A stretch of 64,000 bases of DNA from the NCBI GenBank assembly GCA_902493855.1, contig CABUQV010000004.1, positions 67,640 to 131,639 on the forward strand, read 5' to 3'. The position numbers were made by a program, and so were the translations under genes. The notes beneath the pieces were generated by a model, which searched no databases, was not told the origin of the DNA, and saw only the letters and a program-made list of their open reading frames with translations. This DNA is from an uncultured Collinsella sp. (GTDB taxonomy: Bacteria > Actinomycetota > Coriobacteriia > Coriobacteriales > Coriobacteriaceae). Below, piece by piece: positions 16,929-25,247 of this stretch (its first letter is position 1; each line of letters begins with the position of its first letter).

Positions 16929-16947
16929 TGATTCATTTATTGAATCA
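16929..16947. promoter_or_regulatory. TGATTCA palindrome, candidate RpiR operator
   Basis: TGATTCA-TTTAT-TGAATCA is a perfect 7-base inverted repeat, and a second TGATTCAAATCA lies at 16970-16981. Both are in the gap between the RpiR gene and the GH1 gene it presumably controls. AT-rich paired half-sites of this type suit a dimeric regulator. Confidence 0.55.
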
Positions 16948-17048
16948 AACAGCTTTGGTCGTTCTCCTATGATTCAAATCAGTTGACGTCATCTTAATCA
17001 TAATTCCGCCACACGTATCCACCGTGTTGAATGATGGAAAGGGGATTC

Positions 17049-18467
17049 ATGGGCAACGTGAACAACATGCCGTTTCTCTGGGGTTCCGCCACGGCGTCTT
17101 ATCAGTGCGAGGGTGCCTGGAACGAAGACGGCAAAGGCCTTGGTGAGTGGGATTTCTTTAGCCACACAAGCAATAAGAACATCAACCATGTTGACGGTGA
17201 TGTATCTTGCGACTTCTACCATCGCTATGAAGAAGATATCCGCATGATGAAAGAAGGCGGACAAAACACCTATCGCTTCTCTCTTTCATGGAGTCGAATC
17301 ATCCCCACCGGTATCGGCAAAGTGAATGAAGAGGGTATCGATTTTTATAATCGGGTCATTGATTGCTGCCTCGAAAATGGCATAGAGCCCAACGTTACGC
17401 TGTTCCATTACGATCTGCCATTCACGCTTGCTTGCAAAGGCGGATGGCTGAACAACGACATGGCAGAGTGGTTCTGCAAATACGCCAAGATTTGCTTTGA
17501 GCGCTTTGGAGACCGCGTCAAAATCTGGGCTACCGTTAACGAGCCGCATTTCTACAGCTACTGCGTAAACATGTTGGGCAACTATCCCCCCAATCGATCG
17601 CTCGATGTTCAGTCGTACATGCAGTTTCAGTACAACCTGATGCGCGCAAGCGCACTCGCAGTCCGAGCATATCGTCAAATGGGCTACGACGGCATCATCG
17701 GCGCCGTCCACGATGGCGGCGTTGTCGAACTCGACCCGGCAACCGAGCACCCCGATGACGTATTTCGATACGCAGACTTTTTCGCCAATCGCATGATTCT
17801 GGCACCAGCGCTTCAGGGTCAACTGCCGCCAGAAATGGACGAAATCCTTGAAAAACTTGGCGTCTCGCTCTATCGATCCCCAAATGACGTAGAAGAATTC
17901 AGCGACGGTAAAGTCGATTTTATTGGACTCAACGTGTATTGCCGAGAGTATGTAACCGACTGGCACGGTGGAGAGCTTGCCGTTTCGGCGAACAATAAGG
18001 GCGGTTCGAGCAAAAAGGTCGAAGGAAAATGCATTGCGCCCTTGTTTGAAAGCGCCCGCGACAGCAATGTTCCCCGCAATAAATGGGGCCGCGAAATACT
18101 CCCAAGTTGCATGTATTCAACCATCATGGATGTCCACGAGCGCTATGACGCGCCCCGCATCTTTATTACGGAAAACGGACATGGCGCCTATGAGCAACCA
18201 GACGCAGACGGAATGATCCACGATGATGACCGCATCGAGCTTCTGGGCCAGTTCATCGAGCACATGATGAGGGCTAAGCGCGACGGCGCGCGCGTTGAGG
18301 GCTACTACCTCTGGTCGACGATGGATCTGTATAGCTGGATCAACGGCTACGAAAAACGATACGGACTTGTCCATATCGACTTCGAGAACAATCTGGAGCG
18401 CACCCCCAAAAAGAGCTGGTATTGGTACCGAGACCTTATCTCGAAGTATCAGGAGCAGGAAGGTTAG
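17049..18467 (+). CDS. GH1 6-phospho-beta-glycosidase (LacG-like)
   Basis: 472 residues, a glycoside hydrolase family 1 barrel. The acid/base Glu165 is in TVNEPH and the nucleophile Glu375 in ITENGHG. The C-terminal SWINGYEKRYGLVHIDFE aligns with the phosphate-binding loop of lactococcal LacG: Ser429, Lys436 and Tyr438 have the same spacing as its Ser428/Lys435/Tyr437. This supports a phosphorylated disaccharide substrate. Whether the sugar is galactoside or glucoside is open. ATG 17049 is chosen because GGAAAGGGG lies 4 bases upstream. EIIBC follows after 9 bases. Confidence 0.9.
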   Translation: MGNVNNMPFLWGSATASYQCEGAWNEDGKGLGEWDFFSHTSNKNINHVDGDVSCDFYHRYEEDIRMMKEGGQNTYRFSLSWSRIIPTGIGKVNEEGIDFYNRVIDCCLENGIEPNVTLFHYDLPFTLACKGGWLNNDMAEWFCKYAKICFERFGDRVKIWATVNEPHFYSYCVNMLGNYPPNRSLDVQSYMQFQYNLMRASALAVRAYRQMGYDGIIGAVHDGGVVELDPATEHPDDVFRYADFFANRMILAPALQGQLPPEMDEILEKLGVSLYRSPNDVEEFSDGKVDFIGLNVYCREYVTDWHGGELAVSANNKGGSSKKVEGKCIAPLFESARDSNVPRNKWGREILPSCMYSTIMDVHERYDAPRIFITENGHGAYEQPDADGMIHDDDRIELLGQFIEHMMRAKRDGARVEGYYLWSTMDLYSWINGYEKRYGLVHIDFENNLERTPKKSWYWYRDLISKYQEQEG

Positions 18468-18476
18468 GAGAAAGAG

Positions 18477-19877
18477 ATGAAATATCAGGCAATGTCCGAA
18501 ACAGTCCTAAAGGCTGTTGGCGGCAAAGAGAACATTACATCGGTAACTCATTGTGCGACGCGCCTTCGCATCGACGCACGAGACACCTCGATCATCGATC
18601 TCCAGCTCGCCAAATCGGCCGACCAGGCGCTCGGGGCAGTAGTCAGCGGTGGCCAGCTTCAGGTGATCATCGGCCCCAACGTCACCGAGGCTTACAACGA
18701 CTTCCTCGACTTCGCGGGAATCGAAGTCGGCGGTGGCACGGTTGCCGACGATGCCCAAACCGCCAAAGACCTTGCAGAAGGCATTAAAAGCGGTAACACC
18801 GCCATGGGCTTGATTGAGAAATTCGGGAACGTCTCTGCACAGGTATTCATGCCCATCGTCCCGGCGCTCATCGTTGGCGGACTCATTCTTTCGATCAAGA
18901 ATCTCCTGGTCAATTATTGTGGATTGAGCACCGATAGCGGAACCGCCCAGGTTCTGCTGGCGATCTTCAGCGCCTCATTTAGCTTCCTGCCCGTTTACCT
19001 CGGCTATCAGCTCGCCGCCGTCATGAAGATGCAGCCTATCATGGGCGCACTGCTGGGCGCAATCATGATTAGCTCGTCTATTAGCGGTGCTGAGGGTCTC
19101 GACTTTCTTGGCATCCCCATCCCGACGAATGACTACTCGAGCACGGTGGTGCCAATCGTACTGGGCGTTGTGTTCATGTACTTTGTTGATCGCGGTCTTC
19201 AGAAAATCATCCCCGACATTACCAAACTGTTCTTGAAGCCGCTGCTCACCATGTTCATCGTCGTGCCTGTTGAGCTGATTATCCTCGGCCCCGCCGGCAG
19301 CATGATGGGCTACGCGCTGAGTGATGCCGCCACGTGGCTCATGGATAACGTGGCATTTATCGCTACTCCAATCCTTGCAGCCCTTAACCCCTATTTTGTC
19401 ATGCTCGGTCTTGATAAGGCCTACATCGCGATCGAAGTTACGAGCTTGGCGCAGCTCGGCTGGGCGCCCATCATCTTTGGCTTCATCTCAAACCTCTGCA
19501 TTGGCGGCACGAGTCTCGCCTTGGCAACTGCAATGAAAGGCAACAAGGAGAAGAGAGGTATGGTCACCACGGTTGCCGTCACCGCACTCTGTGGCGTAAC
19601 TGAGCCCGCATTTTATGGCTGCCTCATCGAGCGTCCCCGCCTGCTTGTCGGCACGGCAATCGGCGCCCTCTGCGCGGGACTCCCTGCAGGTATCTTCGTC
19701 CTGAAGGAGTATGTTGCGGGAGCATGCCCCGGTCTTCTTTCTGCGCTGATCTTTATCGCTCCCGATGGATCCATGGGCAACTTCGTACTGGCGTGCGTTG
19801 TCGCCGTCATCGCCATCGTCGTCTCGTTCATCGCTGCACGCGTGATCATCAAGAAGAATCCCAACTATATTGAGTAG
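18477..19877 (+). CDS. PTS EIIBC permease, glucose/beta-glucoside family, no EIIA domain
   Basis: 466 residues. The EIIB domain (1-85) carries the phosphorylated Cys26 in THCATRLR. The EIIC domain (about 105-460) has about ten membrane segments and the GVTEPAFYG motif of the glucose superfamily. It imports and phosphorylates a sugar that the adjacent GH1 enzyme then cleaves. Many beta-glucoside permeases carry EIIA at the C-terminus; here the protein ends after EIIC, so a separate EIIA is needed, possibly the one at 1085-1648. GGAGAAAGAG precedes the ATG. Confidence 0.93.
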   Translation: MKYQAMSETVLKAVGGKENITSVTHCATRLRIDARDTSIIDLQLAKSADQALGAVVSGGQLQVIIGPNVTEAYNDFLDFAGIEVGGGTVADDAQTAKDLAEGIKSGNTAMGLIEKFGNVSAQVFMPIVPALIVGGLILSIKNLLVNYCGLSTDSGTAQVLLAIFSASFSFLPVYLGYQLAAVMKMQPIMGALLGAIMISSSISGAEGLDFLGIPIPTNDYSSTVVPIVLGVVFMYFVDRGLQKIIPDITKLFLKPLLTMFIVVPVELIILGPAGSMMGYALSDAATWLMDNVAFIATPILAALNPYFVMLGLDKAYIAIEVTSLAQLGWAPIIFGFISNLCIGGTSLALATAMKGNKEKRGMVTTVAVTALCGVTEPAFYGCLIERPRLLVGTAIGALCAGLPAGIFVLKEYVAGACPGLLSALIFIAPDGSMGNFVLACVVAVIAIVVSFIAARVIIKKNPNYIE

Positions 19878-19979
19878 ATGCCCGCTGCTTGCATTGGGGA
19901 CATCCTCGGCAGACCATTAGCAAGAACCCAAGAAGTCCCTTAGGAGCTCGATTAATCCATTCGGATTCCTCAGGCACAA

Positions 19980-20018
19980 ACGACCCCGATTCCACAATGA
20001 AATCGGGGTCGTCGTTTC
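19980..20018 (+). terminator. Terminator of the GH1-PTS operon
   Basis: ACGACCCCGATT and AATCGGGGTCGT form a 12-bp stem with a 9-base loop, followed by CGTTTCT. Confidence 0.85.
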
Positions 20019-20068
20019 TAAAGCCTTCGATAGACAATCGGTGTTTACCTTAGCTCCCTATCCAAGTT

Positions 20069-20145
20069 AATTATCCACGCTCGTTCTCCGGTCGGAAGAT
20101 TTTCTTCGCTCGCGTGTCCAGAAATCCACGCTCGAGCAGAACATC
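20069..20145. repeat. ATCCACGCTCG repeat copies downstream of the sugar island
   Basis: Starting at 20069 the sequence AATTATCCACGCTCGTTCTC resembles the copy at 16019 (GATTATCCACGTTCATTCTC) on the other side of the island; a shorter copy is near 20128. They could be scars of insertion or of a duplicated gene fragment. Confidence 0.45.
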
Positions 20146-20170
20146 CAGGTCCGCACCCGCCCTTGTCTCG

Positions 20171-20215
20171 ATCTGTAACAGCAAGAGGCCTATTCCGCTT
20201 CTACATGTTACAGAT
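20171..20215. repeat. Inverted-repeat element, copy A
   Basis: Ten-base arms ATCTGTAACA / TGTTACAGAT flank a 25-base spacer. Copy B lies 35 bases further on with the same arms and a different spacer. Confidence 0.8.
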
Positions 20216-20249
20216 CAAGATATTCCTAAAACACCCTAAGTTTCATCTC

Positions 20250-20296
20250 AATCTGTAACAGTTAGATGCCAAATATCGGTCTTGGTGTTACAGATT
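20250..20296. repeat. Inverted-repeat element, copy B
   Basis: Eleven-base arms AATCTGTAACA / TGTTACAGATT flank a 25-base spacer. No gene lies in 19878-20410; it holds a terminator, degenerate repeats and these two elements. Confidence 0.8.
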
Positions 20297-20364
20297 TAGA
20301 CAAACTGGAGGACGAGACAAACCAAAAACGGGATGGGCGCTAACCTGATGGCGCGCCACCTAAA

Positions 20365-20400
20365 TAGAAACGGGCTCTGTCCCATATAGAGACAGAGCCC
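20365..20400 (-). terminator. Terminator of tRNA-Thr(TGT)
   Basis: On the minus strand GGGCTCTGTCTC and GGGACAGAGCCC pair and are followed by GTTTCTA, 11 bases after the tRNA 3' end. Confidence 0.85.
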
Positions 20401-20410
20401 GAAACTCTCA

Positions 20411-20485
20411 TGGAGCCAGTGACAGGAATCGAACCTGCAACCCACTGATTACAAATCAGTTGCGCTACCGTTGCGCCACACTGGC
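20411..20485 (-). tRNA. tRNA-Thr (TGT)
   Basis: 75 bases with acceptor GCCAGTG/CACTGGC, anticodon loop TTTGTAA giving TGT, T-loop GGTTCGATTCC and an encoded CCA. It is transcribed alone. Confidence 0.94.
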
Positions 20486-20569
20486 ACACTTGGCGCTTTC
20501 GCGCGAAGCCAGATAAGAATAAAGGAATTGCGGACGAGGCGCAACAGACCCTTTGACCGACCACATCTT

Positions 20570-20631
20570 AAAACTATTCGTCAGAACGAATAGTTTTAAT
20601 TACAATGGAATAGATAAAACTATTCGTTCTG
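20570..20631. promoter_or_regulatory. Three-part operator of the HTH/HipA-like gene
   Basis: AAAACTATTCG occurs at 20570-20580 (+), 20587-20597 (-) and, extended to AAAACTATTCGTTCTG, at 20616-20631 (+). Neighbouring copies form two inverted repeats, one with a 6-base and one with an 18-base centre and 16-base perfect arms. It ends 15 bases before the start codon, so the product probably represses its own gene. Confidence 0.75.
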
Positions 20632-20646
20632 GCGAAGGGTTTCGCG

Positions 20647-21987
20647 ATGTTGACCACGAAGGAAGCTGCAGAGCTACTTGGCATCACCCCGCGCAGGGTG
20701 CAGGAGCTCATAAAAAACGGAGCACTTGAGGCCCGCAAGGCTTCTGGTGTATGGCTCATCGACAAAGGCAGCGTCGACACGCGGCTCCGTTCCGTGACCA
20801 AAACGGGGGGACGTCCCCGCCGCGGCCACGGTAAGAGCGAGATCGCATTCACCCTCATGAATCGCACACACGAAGTCGCTCAGCTGGTCTACAGCACATC
20901 GCGAAAAGACTTTACCCACATCGGTGCCGACATCGATTACGCCCACGCCCCTATTGGAGTATTTGGCCCTAATAGCCCCATATCGCTCGACTCCTTCCGC
21001 ATCTGGTGGCGCGGCCGCGGTATCCCGCTCGCACGCATTGGGCTTGCATCCCTGTTGGCAGAAGCCGCAGTCGATGTTCCCGATGAACTCGTCCAGCGAA
21101 ATCTCGGCCTCTCCTTATCCGACCAGTATTGGATTAGGCCCCAAGGCTCCGGTCTCGCGTGGGAAGATATTAACTTCTTCAATAACACTTTTGACGACGT
21201 CTCTCTGTCCATCGCACCCTTCGCCCCAGCGGGCAAGGCAGCTGCCGCAAAGCCCGACAACACCTCGGACGGCAATCTTCAAAAGTACTGGACGTGCGAG
21301 GGCGGGCGTCGAATCCTGCATAAGGCAGGAGCGCACCTGAACCAGGAACCTTATAACGAGCTGGTGGCGACCGCGCTTCACCGTCGCATCCTAAACGCTT
21401 GCGATTATGTACCCTATTCGCTCGAAGGCGTGGGTACTACCGCCTTGAGCACATGCAATGTCTTCTTAACTGACGAAGAAGAATATGTCCCTGCGTTCTA
21501 TGTAAACCAGCACGCAAACGCAGATGAACGGCTAACCGACTACGAGCAATACGTAGCAAGCTGCGAGGAGCTCGGGGTGACAGGCGTCAAGGATGCCCTT
21601 GGCCGCATGATCGTGTGCGACGACATCATCGCCAACTATGACCGTCATTGGCGTAACTTTGGCCTTGTGCGAAACGTCAACACGCTAGCCTGCAGACCTG
21701 CCCCCATCTTCGATTCGGGCTCATCGCTCTGGTGCAACGTTTCTCTAGAGGAGCTTAAGGCAGGAGAGCGCAGTTTTACCAGCGCGCAGTTTTATTCAAG
21801 CCCCGCGAAACAAATGCTGCTTGTTGAGGATATGAGCTGGTTTGACGACGACAAGCTCGAGGGTTTCGTTGACGAGGCAATCGAAATCCTATCCAAAAAC
21901 GACGCTCTTACAGCGAGACTACCTTATCTAAAAGAGGCGCTAACATGGCGCCTCGAAAGAATGATCGACATCGCTGAATGGAGTTAG
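20647..21987 (+). CDS. Single-chain HTH/HipA-like kinase protein
   Basis: 446 residues. Residues 1-50 are an excisionase/MerR-like DNA-binding domain (LTTKEAAELLGITPRRVQEL). The C-terminal part has HipA-type kinase features: the catalytic loop NYDRHWRNFG (Asn330, Asp332, Asn337) and a metal-binding motif FDSGSSLW (Asp356). A Gly-rich segment EGVGTTALSTCNV may be the nucleotide loop. HipA proteins phosphorylate aminoacyl-tRNA synthetases or other targets and usually pair with a separate HipB repressor; here a different DNA-binding head is fused on. No partner antitoxin gene is next to it. The triple operator upstream suggests autoregulation. Toxin function is inferred only. Confidence 0.72.
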   Translation: MLTTKEAAELLGITPRRVQELIKNGALEARKASGVWLIDKGSVDTRLRSVTKTGGRPRRGHGKSEIAFTLMNRTHEVAQLVYSTSRKDFTHIGADIDYAHAPIGVFGPNSPISLDSFRIWWRGRGIPLARIGLASLLAEAAVDVPDELVQRNLGLSLSDQYWIRPQGSGLAWEDINFFNNTFDDVSLSIAPFAPAGKAAAAKPDNTSDGNLQKYWTCEGGRRILHKAGAHLNQEPYNELVATALHRRILNACDYVPYSLEGVGTTALSTCNVFLTDEEEYVPAFYVNQHANADERLTDYEQYVASCEELGVTGVKDALGRMIVCDDIIANYDRHWRNFGLVRNVNTLACRPAPIFDSGSSLWCNVSLEELKAGERSFTSAQFYSSPAKQMLLVEDMSWFDDDKLEGFVDEAIEILSKNDALTARLPYLKEALTWRLERMIDIAEWS

Positions 21988-22014
21988 CGAGACAGCATCG
22001 CCCCGCCAGCTCCC

Positions 22015-22692
22015 CTACCTCCCGCGAAGGGCCTTGAGCTTGGCCAGGGCATCGGGGCTCAGGCGACTGCCCAGAGTCATCTTGATCTGCGGAGCTTCCT
22101 CTGCCTCGTGAACGTCGTTATCGATCTGTTTGATCTCGTCCACCAGCATACGGCTCGAGATGCGCGTAACGCCCTTGCCCATGACGACGGCTTGAATTGT
22201 GCCGTCGCTCGATACCACGGAGCACGCGCGGCCTTCCTCGCGTGCCTCGATGCAGAGCTTCTGCACCACGGTATCGGCAGAGACGCCCGTCGGCGAAAAC
22301 TCGATGCGCACGCCGCGGGCCGGCAGGTTAGGGCGCTCGTTGGAGATATTGCCCGCGCCGTCGAACACGATCACGGCCTCGTAGCGGCCCTGGGCAAAGG
22401 CGGCGACGTCGTTGATGAGGGCGGTGCGCGCCATATCGTGAACGTCGCTGGAATACGGATCGTCGGAATGGTCGTACACGAGCTTTTCGTAGCGCGGCGT
22501 GCAGTGGATCACGTTGTAGCCGTCGACCACCAACAGCTCGGGCTTATTGGAGTGCACCGTCGAGACCGGATCGGCGATAGCCTGCGCAAACGCATTGCCG
22601 CCCACGCCGTAGGTCGCGGCCGAAACAATCGGCTTGGCCGAGCCCTCGCCAAAGCGCTTGGCCTTGGACTTGGCGCGGTTCTTCTTGGACAT
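22015..22692 (-). CDS. NYN-domain RNase, YacP/Rae1-like
   Basis: 225 residues. A basic N-terminal tail (MSKKNRAKSKAKRFG) precedes the NYN/PIN-type nuclease domain: LLVVDGYNVIH with the first catalytic Asp, VIVFDGAG, and CSVVSSDGTIQ with further acidic residues. Relatives such as Rae1 cut mRNA on the ribosome. The C-terminal 40 residues extend beyond the nuclease core. It follows rlmB by 3 bases, the same pairing found in many Gram-positive bacteria. GAGGAG precedes the ATG. Confidence 0.87.
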   Translation of the reverse strand: MSKKNRAKSKAKRFGEGSAKPIVSAATYGVGGNAFAQAIADPVSTVHSNKPELLVVDGYNVIHCTPRYEKLVYDHSDDPYSSDVHDMARTALINDVAAFAQGRYEAVIVFDGAGNISNERPNLPARGVRIEFSPTGVSADTVVQKLCIEAREEGRACSVVSSDGTIQAVVMGKGVTRISSRMLVDEIKQIDNDVHEAEEAPQIKMTLGSRLSPDALAKLKALRGR

Positions 22693-22695
22693 GCG

Positions 22696-23610
22696 CTACT
22701 CCTCCCCCATGAGCTCGCCGGCATTGCGGCGCAGCCACTCAAAGCACAGCGCCGTGGTCGCCTGGGCAACATTGAGGCTCTCGGTCATGCCGCGCTGGGG
22801 AAGCTTGGTCAAAAAGTCGCATTTCTCGAGCACCAGGCGCGAGATGCCGTCGCCCTCGGAGCCCATGACGAGCGCCACGCGACCCTCGAAGGGAGCATCC
22901 CAGCAACTGCCCTCGGCGTGCTCGGAGGCACCGCCCACCCAAAAGCCAGCGGCCTTGAGGTCATCGAGCGCACGGGCGATGTTGGGCACCTGCGCGATAG
23001 GCAGGTGCATGACGGCACCGGCTGAGGTCTTGTAGCTGCCCACGGTCACGCCGGCGGCACGCTTATTGGCAATGATGACGCCGGCCGCGCCCACAACCTC
23101 GGCGGAGCGCACAATGGCGCCAAAGTTACCGTCGTCGGTCACGTGGTCGAGCACCACGACAAGTGCCGGGCCGTCACCCGCGCGGTCGAGGATTTCGGCG
23201 GCATCGGCATAGGGGAAGTTGCCAACCTCGAGCGCGATGCCCTGGTGAGCGCCATGGCTCGACAGTGCGTCAAGCTGCGCACGCGGCACATACTTAATGC
23301 GGACACCAGCGGCGTTGAGGTCGTCGACCAGGCGCGACAAGGCGGCATCGCGCTCCCCGCCCTCGGCAATGAGCGCGCACTTGATGGGAAAACCAGTGCG
23401 TAGCGCCTCGGCGGCAGCACGACGGCCTTCGATAAACTCACCCTTGGGAGCCTGGACAGCGTCGCGGTTGCGATCGCGCTGCGGACGTGCGGCCTGGGTG
23501 CGATCGCGCTGGCCCTTGGGAGCGGCAGCGCGGTCGTTGCGGCGAATCGGACGCGAGCCAGAAGCAGCCTGCTTGCCTCCACGCGGTGCACGTTTGCGAT
23601 TGTCGGCCAT
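22696..23610 (-). CDS. rlmB: 23S rRNA 2'-O-methyltransferase RlmB (TrmH/SpoU family)
   Basis: 304 residues. A basic, low-complexity tail (about 1-55) is followed by the substrate-binding domain (EFIEGRRAAAEALRTGFPIK) and the SPOUT knot with its three motifs: DHVTDDGNFGAIVRSAE, VALVMGSEGDGISRL and MTESLNVAQATTALCFEW. It methylates a ribose in 23S rRNA, probably G2251 by family. GGAGGTCGCTTT precedes the ATG. It follows cysS, as in the common cysS-rlmB-yacP cluster. Confidence 0.9.
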   Translation of the reverse strand: MADNRKRAPRGGKQAASGSRPIRRNDRAAAPKGQRDRTQAARPQRDRNRDAVQAPKGEFIEGRRAAAEALRTGFPIKCALIAEGGERDAALSRLVDDLNAAGVRIKYVPRAQLDALSSHGAHQGIALEVGNFPYADAAEILDRAGDGPALVVVLDHVTDDGNFGAIVRSAEVVGAAGVIIANKRAAGVTVGSYKTSAGAVMHLPIAQVPNIARALDDLKAAGFWVGGASEHAEGSCWDAPFEGRVALVMGSEGDGISRLVLEKCDFLTKLPQRGMTESLNVAQATTALCFEWLRRNAGELMGEE

Positions 23611-23649
23611 AAAGCGACCTCCTAAATACTACTATCAAACGAAACAAAT

Positions 23650-23756
23650 AGACCGACCGCCCGAGGTGCGGCAGATTGCCTTGAAAGAGGAGGGCATAGA
23701 CCTTGAGGTCATGCCCGACGATTGAAAGGCAAGGTGCCGTGGCTCGGGCGGTCGGG
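23650..23756. ncRNA. Long hairpin with GGCATAGACC core, copy 1
   Basis: Between cysS and rlmB. Outer arms GACCGCCCGAG / CTCGGGCGGTC, inner GCCTT / AAGGC, and an apical hairpin GGGCATAGACC-TTGA-GGTCATGCCC. The apical part recurs at 40978-41000 with compensating stem changes. It could be a structured RNA, processing site or repeat. Confidence 0.55.
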
Positions 23757-23777
23757 CGCTTGGGAAACCCGCGGGGA

Positions 23778-25244
23778 TTAGAGAGATTTGATACGGGTAC
23801 CCGCGGCCGTATCCTCAATGGTGAGGCCCAGGTCCTTGAGCTGGTCGCGGATGGCGTCGGCCAGATCCCAGTTCTTGGCGGCACGGGCCTCGGCGCGGGC
23901 CTCGAGAATCTTGGCAGCAGCCTCGTCCACGTCGTCGCCCGTGTAGGCGACCAGGCCGGCGGCAACGCCCAGCAGGCCCAGCGGCAGCTCGACCTTGGGC
24001 TCGGGAAGCTCGACGCCAAACGTATCGAGCAGCTCGACCAGCGTACCGGCGGCGGCCAGGGCAGCGGCCTTGTCGGCAGCATCGCCCGCCTGCTCCAGGT
24101 ACTGGTTGCACTCGGTCACAAAGCCAAAGACAGCACCCATGGCACCGGCGGTGTTAAAGTCGTCATCCATGCACTCCTTAAAGGTGGTGCGGGTCTCGGC
24201 GGCCTTGGCGGCAAACGCCTCGGCAGCCGCTTCGTCGGCATCGGCCGTCGCGTGGTTCGCGGCCCAACGCAGGTTCTCGACCGTACCGGCGATACGCGTG
24301 AGCGAGTTCTCGGCACCCTCCAGGCGCTCCCAAGAAAAGTCGAGCGGCGAGCGATAGCTCGTCTGCAGCATCAGCAGGCGCAGGGCGGCAGCGGAGTGCT
24401 GCTCGAGGACCTCGGCCAGCGTAAAGAAGTTGCCGAGCGACTTGGACATCTTCTCGCCGTCTACCAGCAGCATGCCCGTGTGCATCCAGGTGTTGGAGAA
24501 GCCCTGGTGCCAGGCGCAGGTGGCCTGGGCGCACTCGTTCTCGTGATGCGGGAAGGCAAGGTCGGAGCCGCCGCCGTGGATGTCGATCGGAGTGCCCAGG
24601 TAGCGATGCACCATGGCGGCGCACTCGGTGTGCCAACCGGGACGGCCCTCGCCCCAGGGGCTCGGCCAGCTGGGCTCGCCGGGCTTGGCGGCCTTCCACA
24701 GGGCAAAGTCGAGCGGGTCGTTCTTGTCCTCGTTCTCCTCGATGCGCGCGCCAACCATAAGGTCGTCGATGTTGCGGCCCGAGACCTGACCATAGTTGGG
24801 ATCGCTGCGCACGGCAAAGTACACGTCGCCGTTATCGGCTGCGTAAGCGTGGCCCTGCTCGATAAGCGTCTTGATCATGGCGATCATGGGGCCGATCTCC
24901 TTGGTGGCGCGGGGGCGCACATCGGGATCGAGCACGTTGGCGGCGCGCATGACGCCGATGAACTTGTCCGAGAACTCCGTCGCGACCTCGGCGGCCGTAC
25001 GGCCCTGCTCGTTGGCGCGCTTGATGATCTTGTCGTCGACATCGGTGAGGTTCTGGGCGAACGTGACCTCGTAACCGCTCGCGATGAGCCAGCGGCGAAT
25101 CACGTCAAAGCTGATGAACGTACGGGCGTTGCCGATGTGGATGTTGTCGTAGACCGTGGGGCCGCACACGTACATGCGGACCTTGCCGGACTCGATGGGC
25201 TGGAACTCTTCCTTTTTATGGGTAGCGCTGTTGTAGATACGCAT
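23778..25244 (-). CDS. cysS: Cysteinyl-tRNA synthetase
   Basis: 488 residues, class I. The signature is HIGN at residues 36-39 (HIGH box) and KMSKS near residue 270. Zinc ligands are expected at Cys27 (YVCGPT) and in the WHTECAAM and HHENE segments. The C-terminal anticodon-binding region is rich in alanine and glutamate. It charges tRNA-Cys. AAGGAG precedes the ATG; ispF ends 4 bases upstream, giving a disA-ispD-ispF-cysS-rlmB run. Confidence 0.97.
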   Translation of the reverse strand: MRIYNSATHKKEEFQPIESGKVRMYVCGPTVYDNIHIGNARTFISFDVIRRWLIASGYEVTFAQNLTDVDDKIIKRANEQGRTAAEVATEFSDKFIGVMRAANVLDPDVRPRATKEIGPMIAMIKTLIEQGHAYAADNGDVYFAVRSDPNYGQVSGRNIDDLMVGARIEENEDKNDPLDFALWKAAKPGEPSWPSPWGEGRPGWHTECAAMVHRYLGTPIDIHGGGSDLAFPHHENECAQATCAWHQGFSNTWMHTGMLLVDGEKMSKSLGNFFTLAEVLEQHSAAALRLLMLQTSYRSPLDFSWERLEGAENSLTRIAGTVENLRWAANHATADADEAAAEAFAAKAAETRTTFKECMDDDFNTAGAMGAVFGFVTECNQYLEQAGDAADKAAALAAAGTLVELLDTFGVELPEPKVELPLGLLGVAAGLVAYTGDDVDEAAAKILEARAEARAAKNWDLADAIRDQLKDLGLTIEDTAAGTRIKSL

Positions 25245-25247
25245 TCG

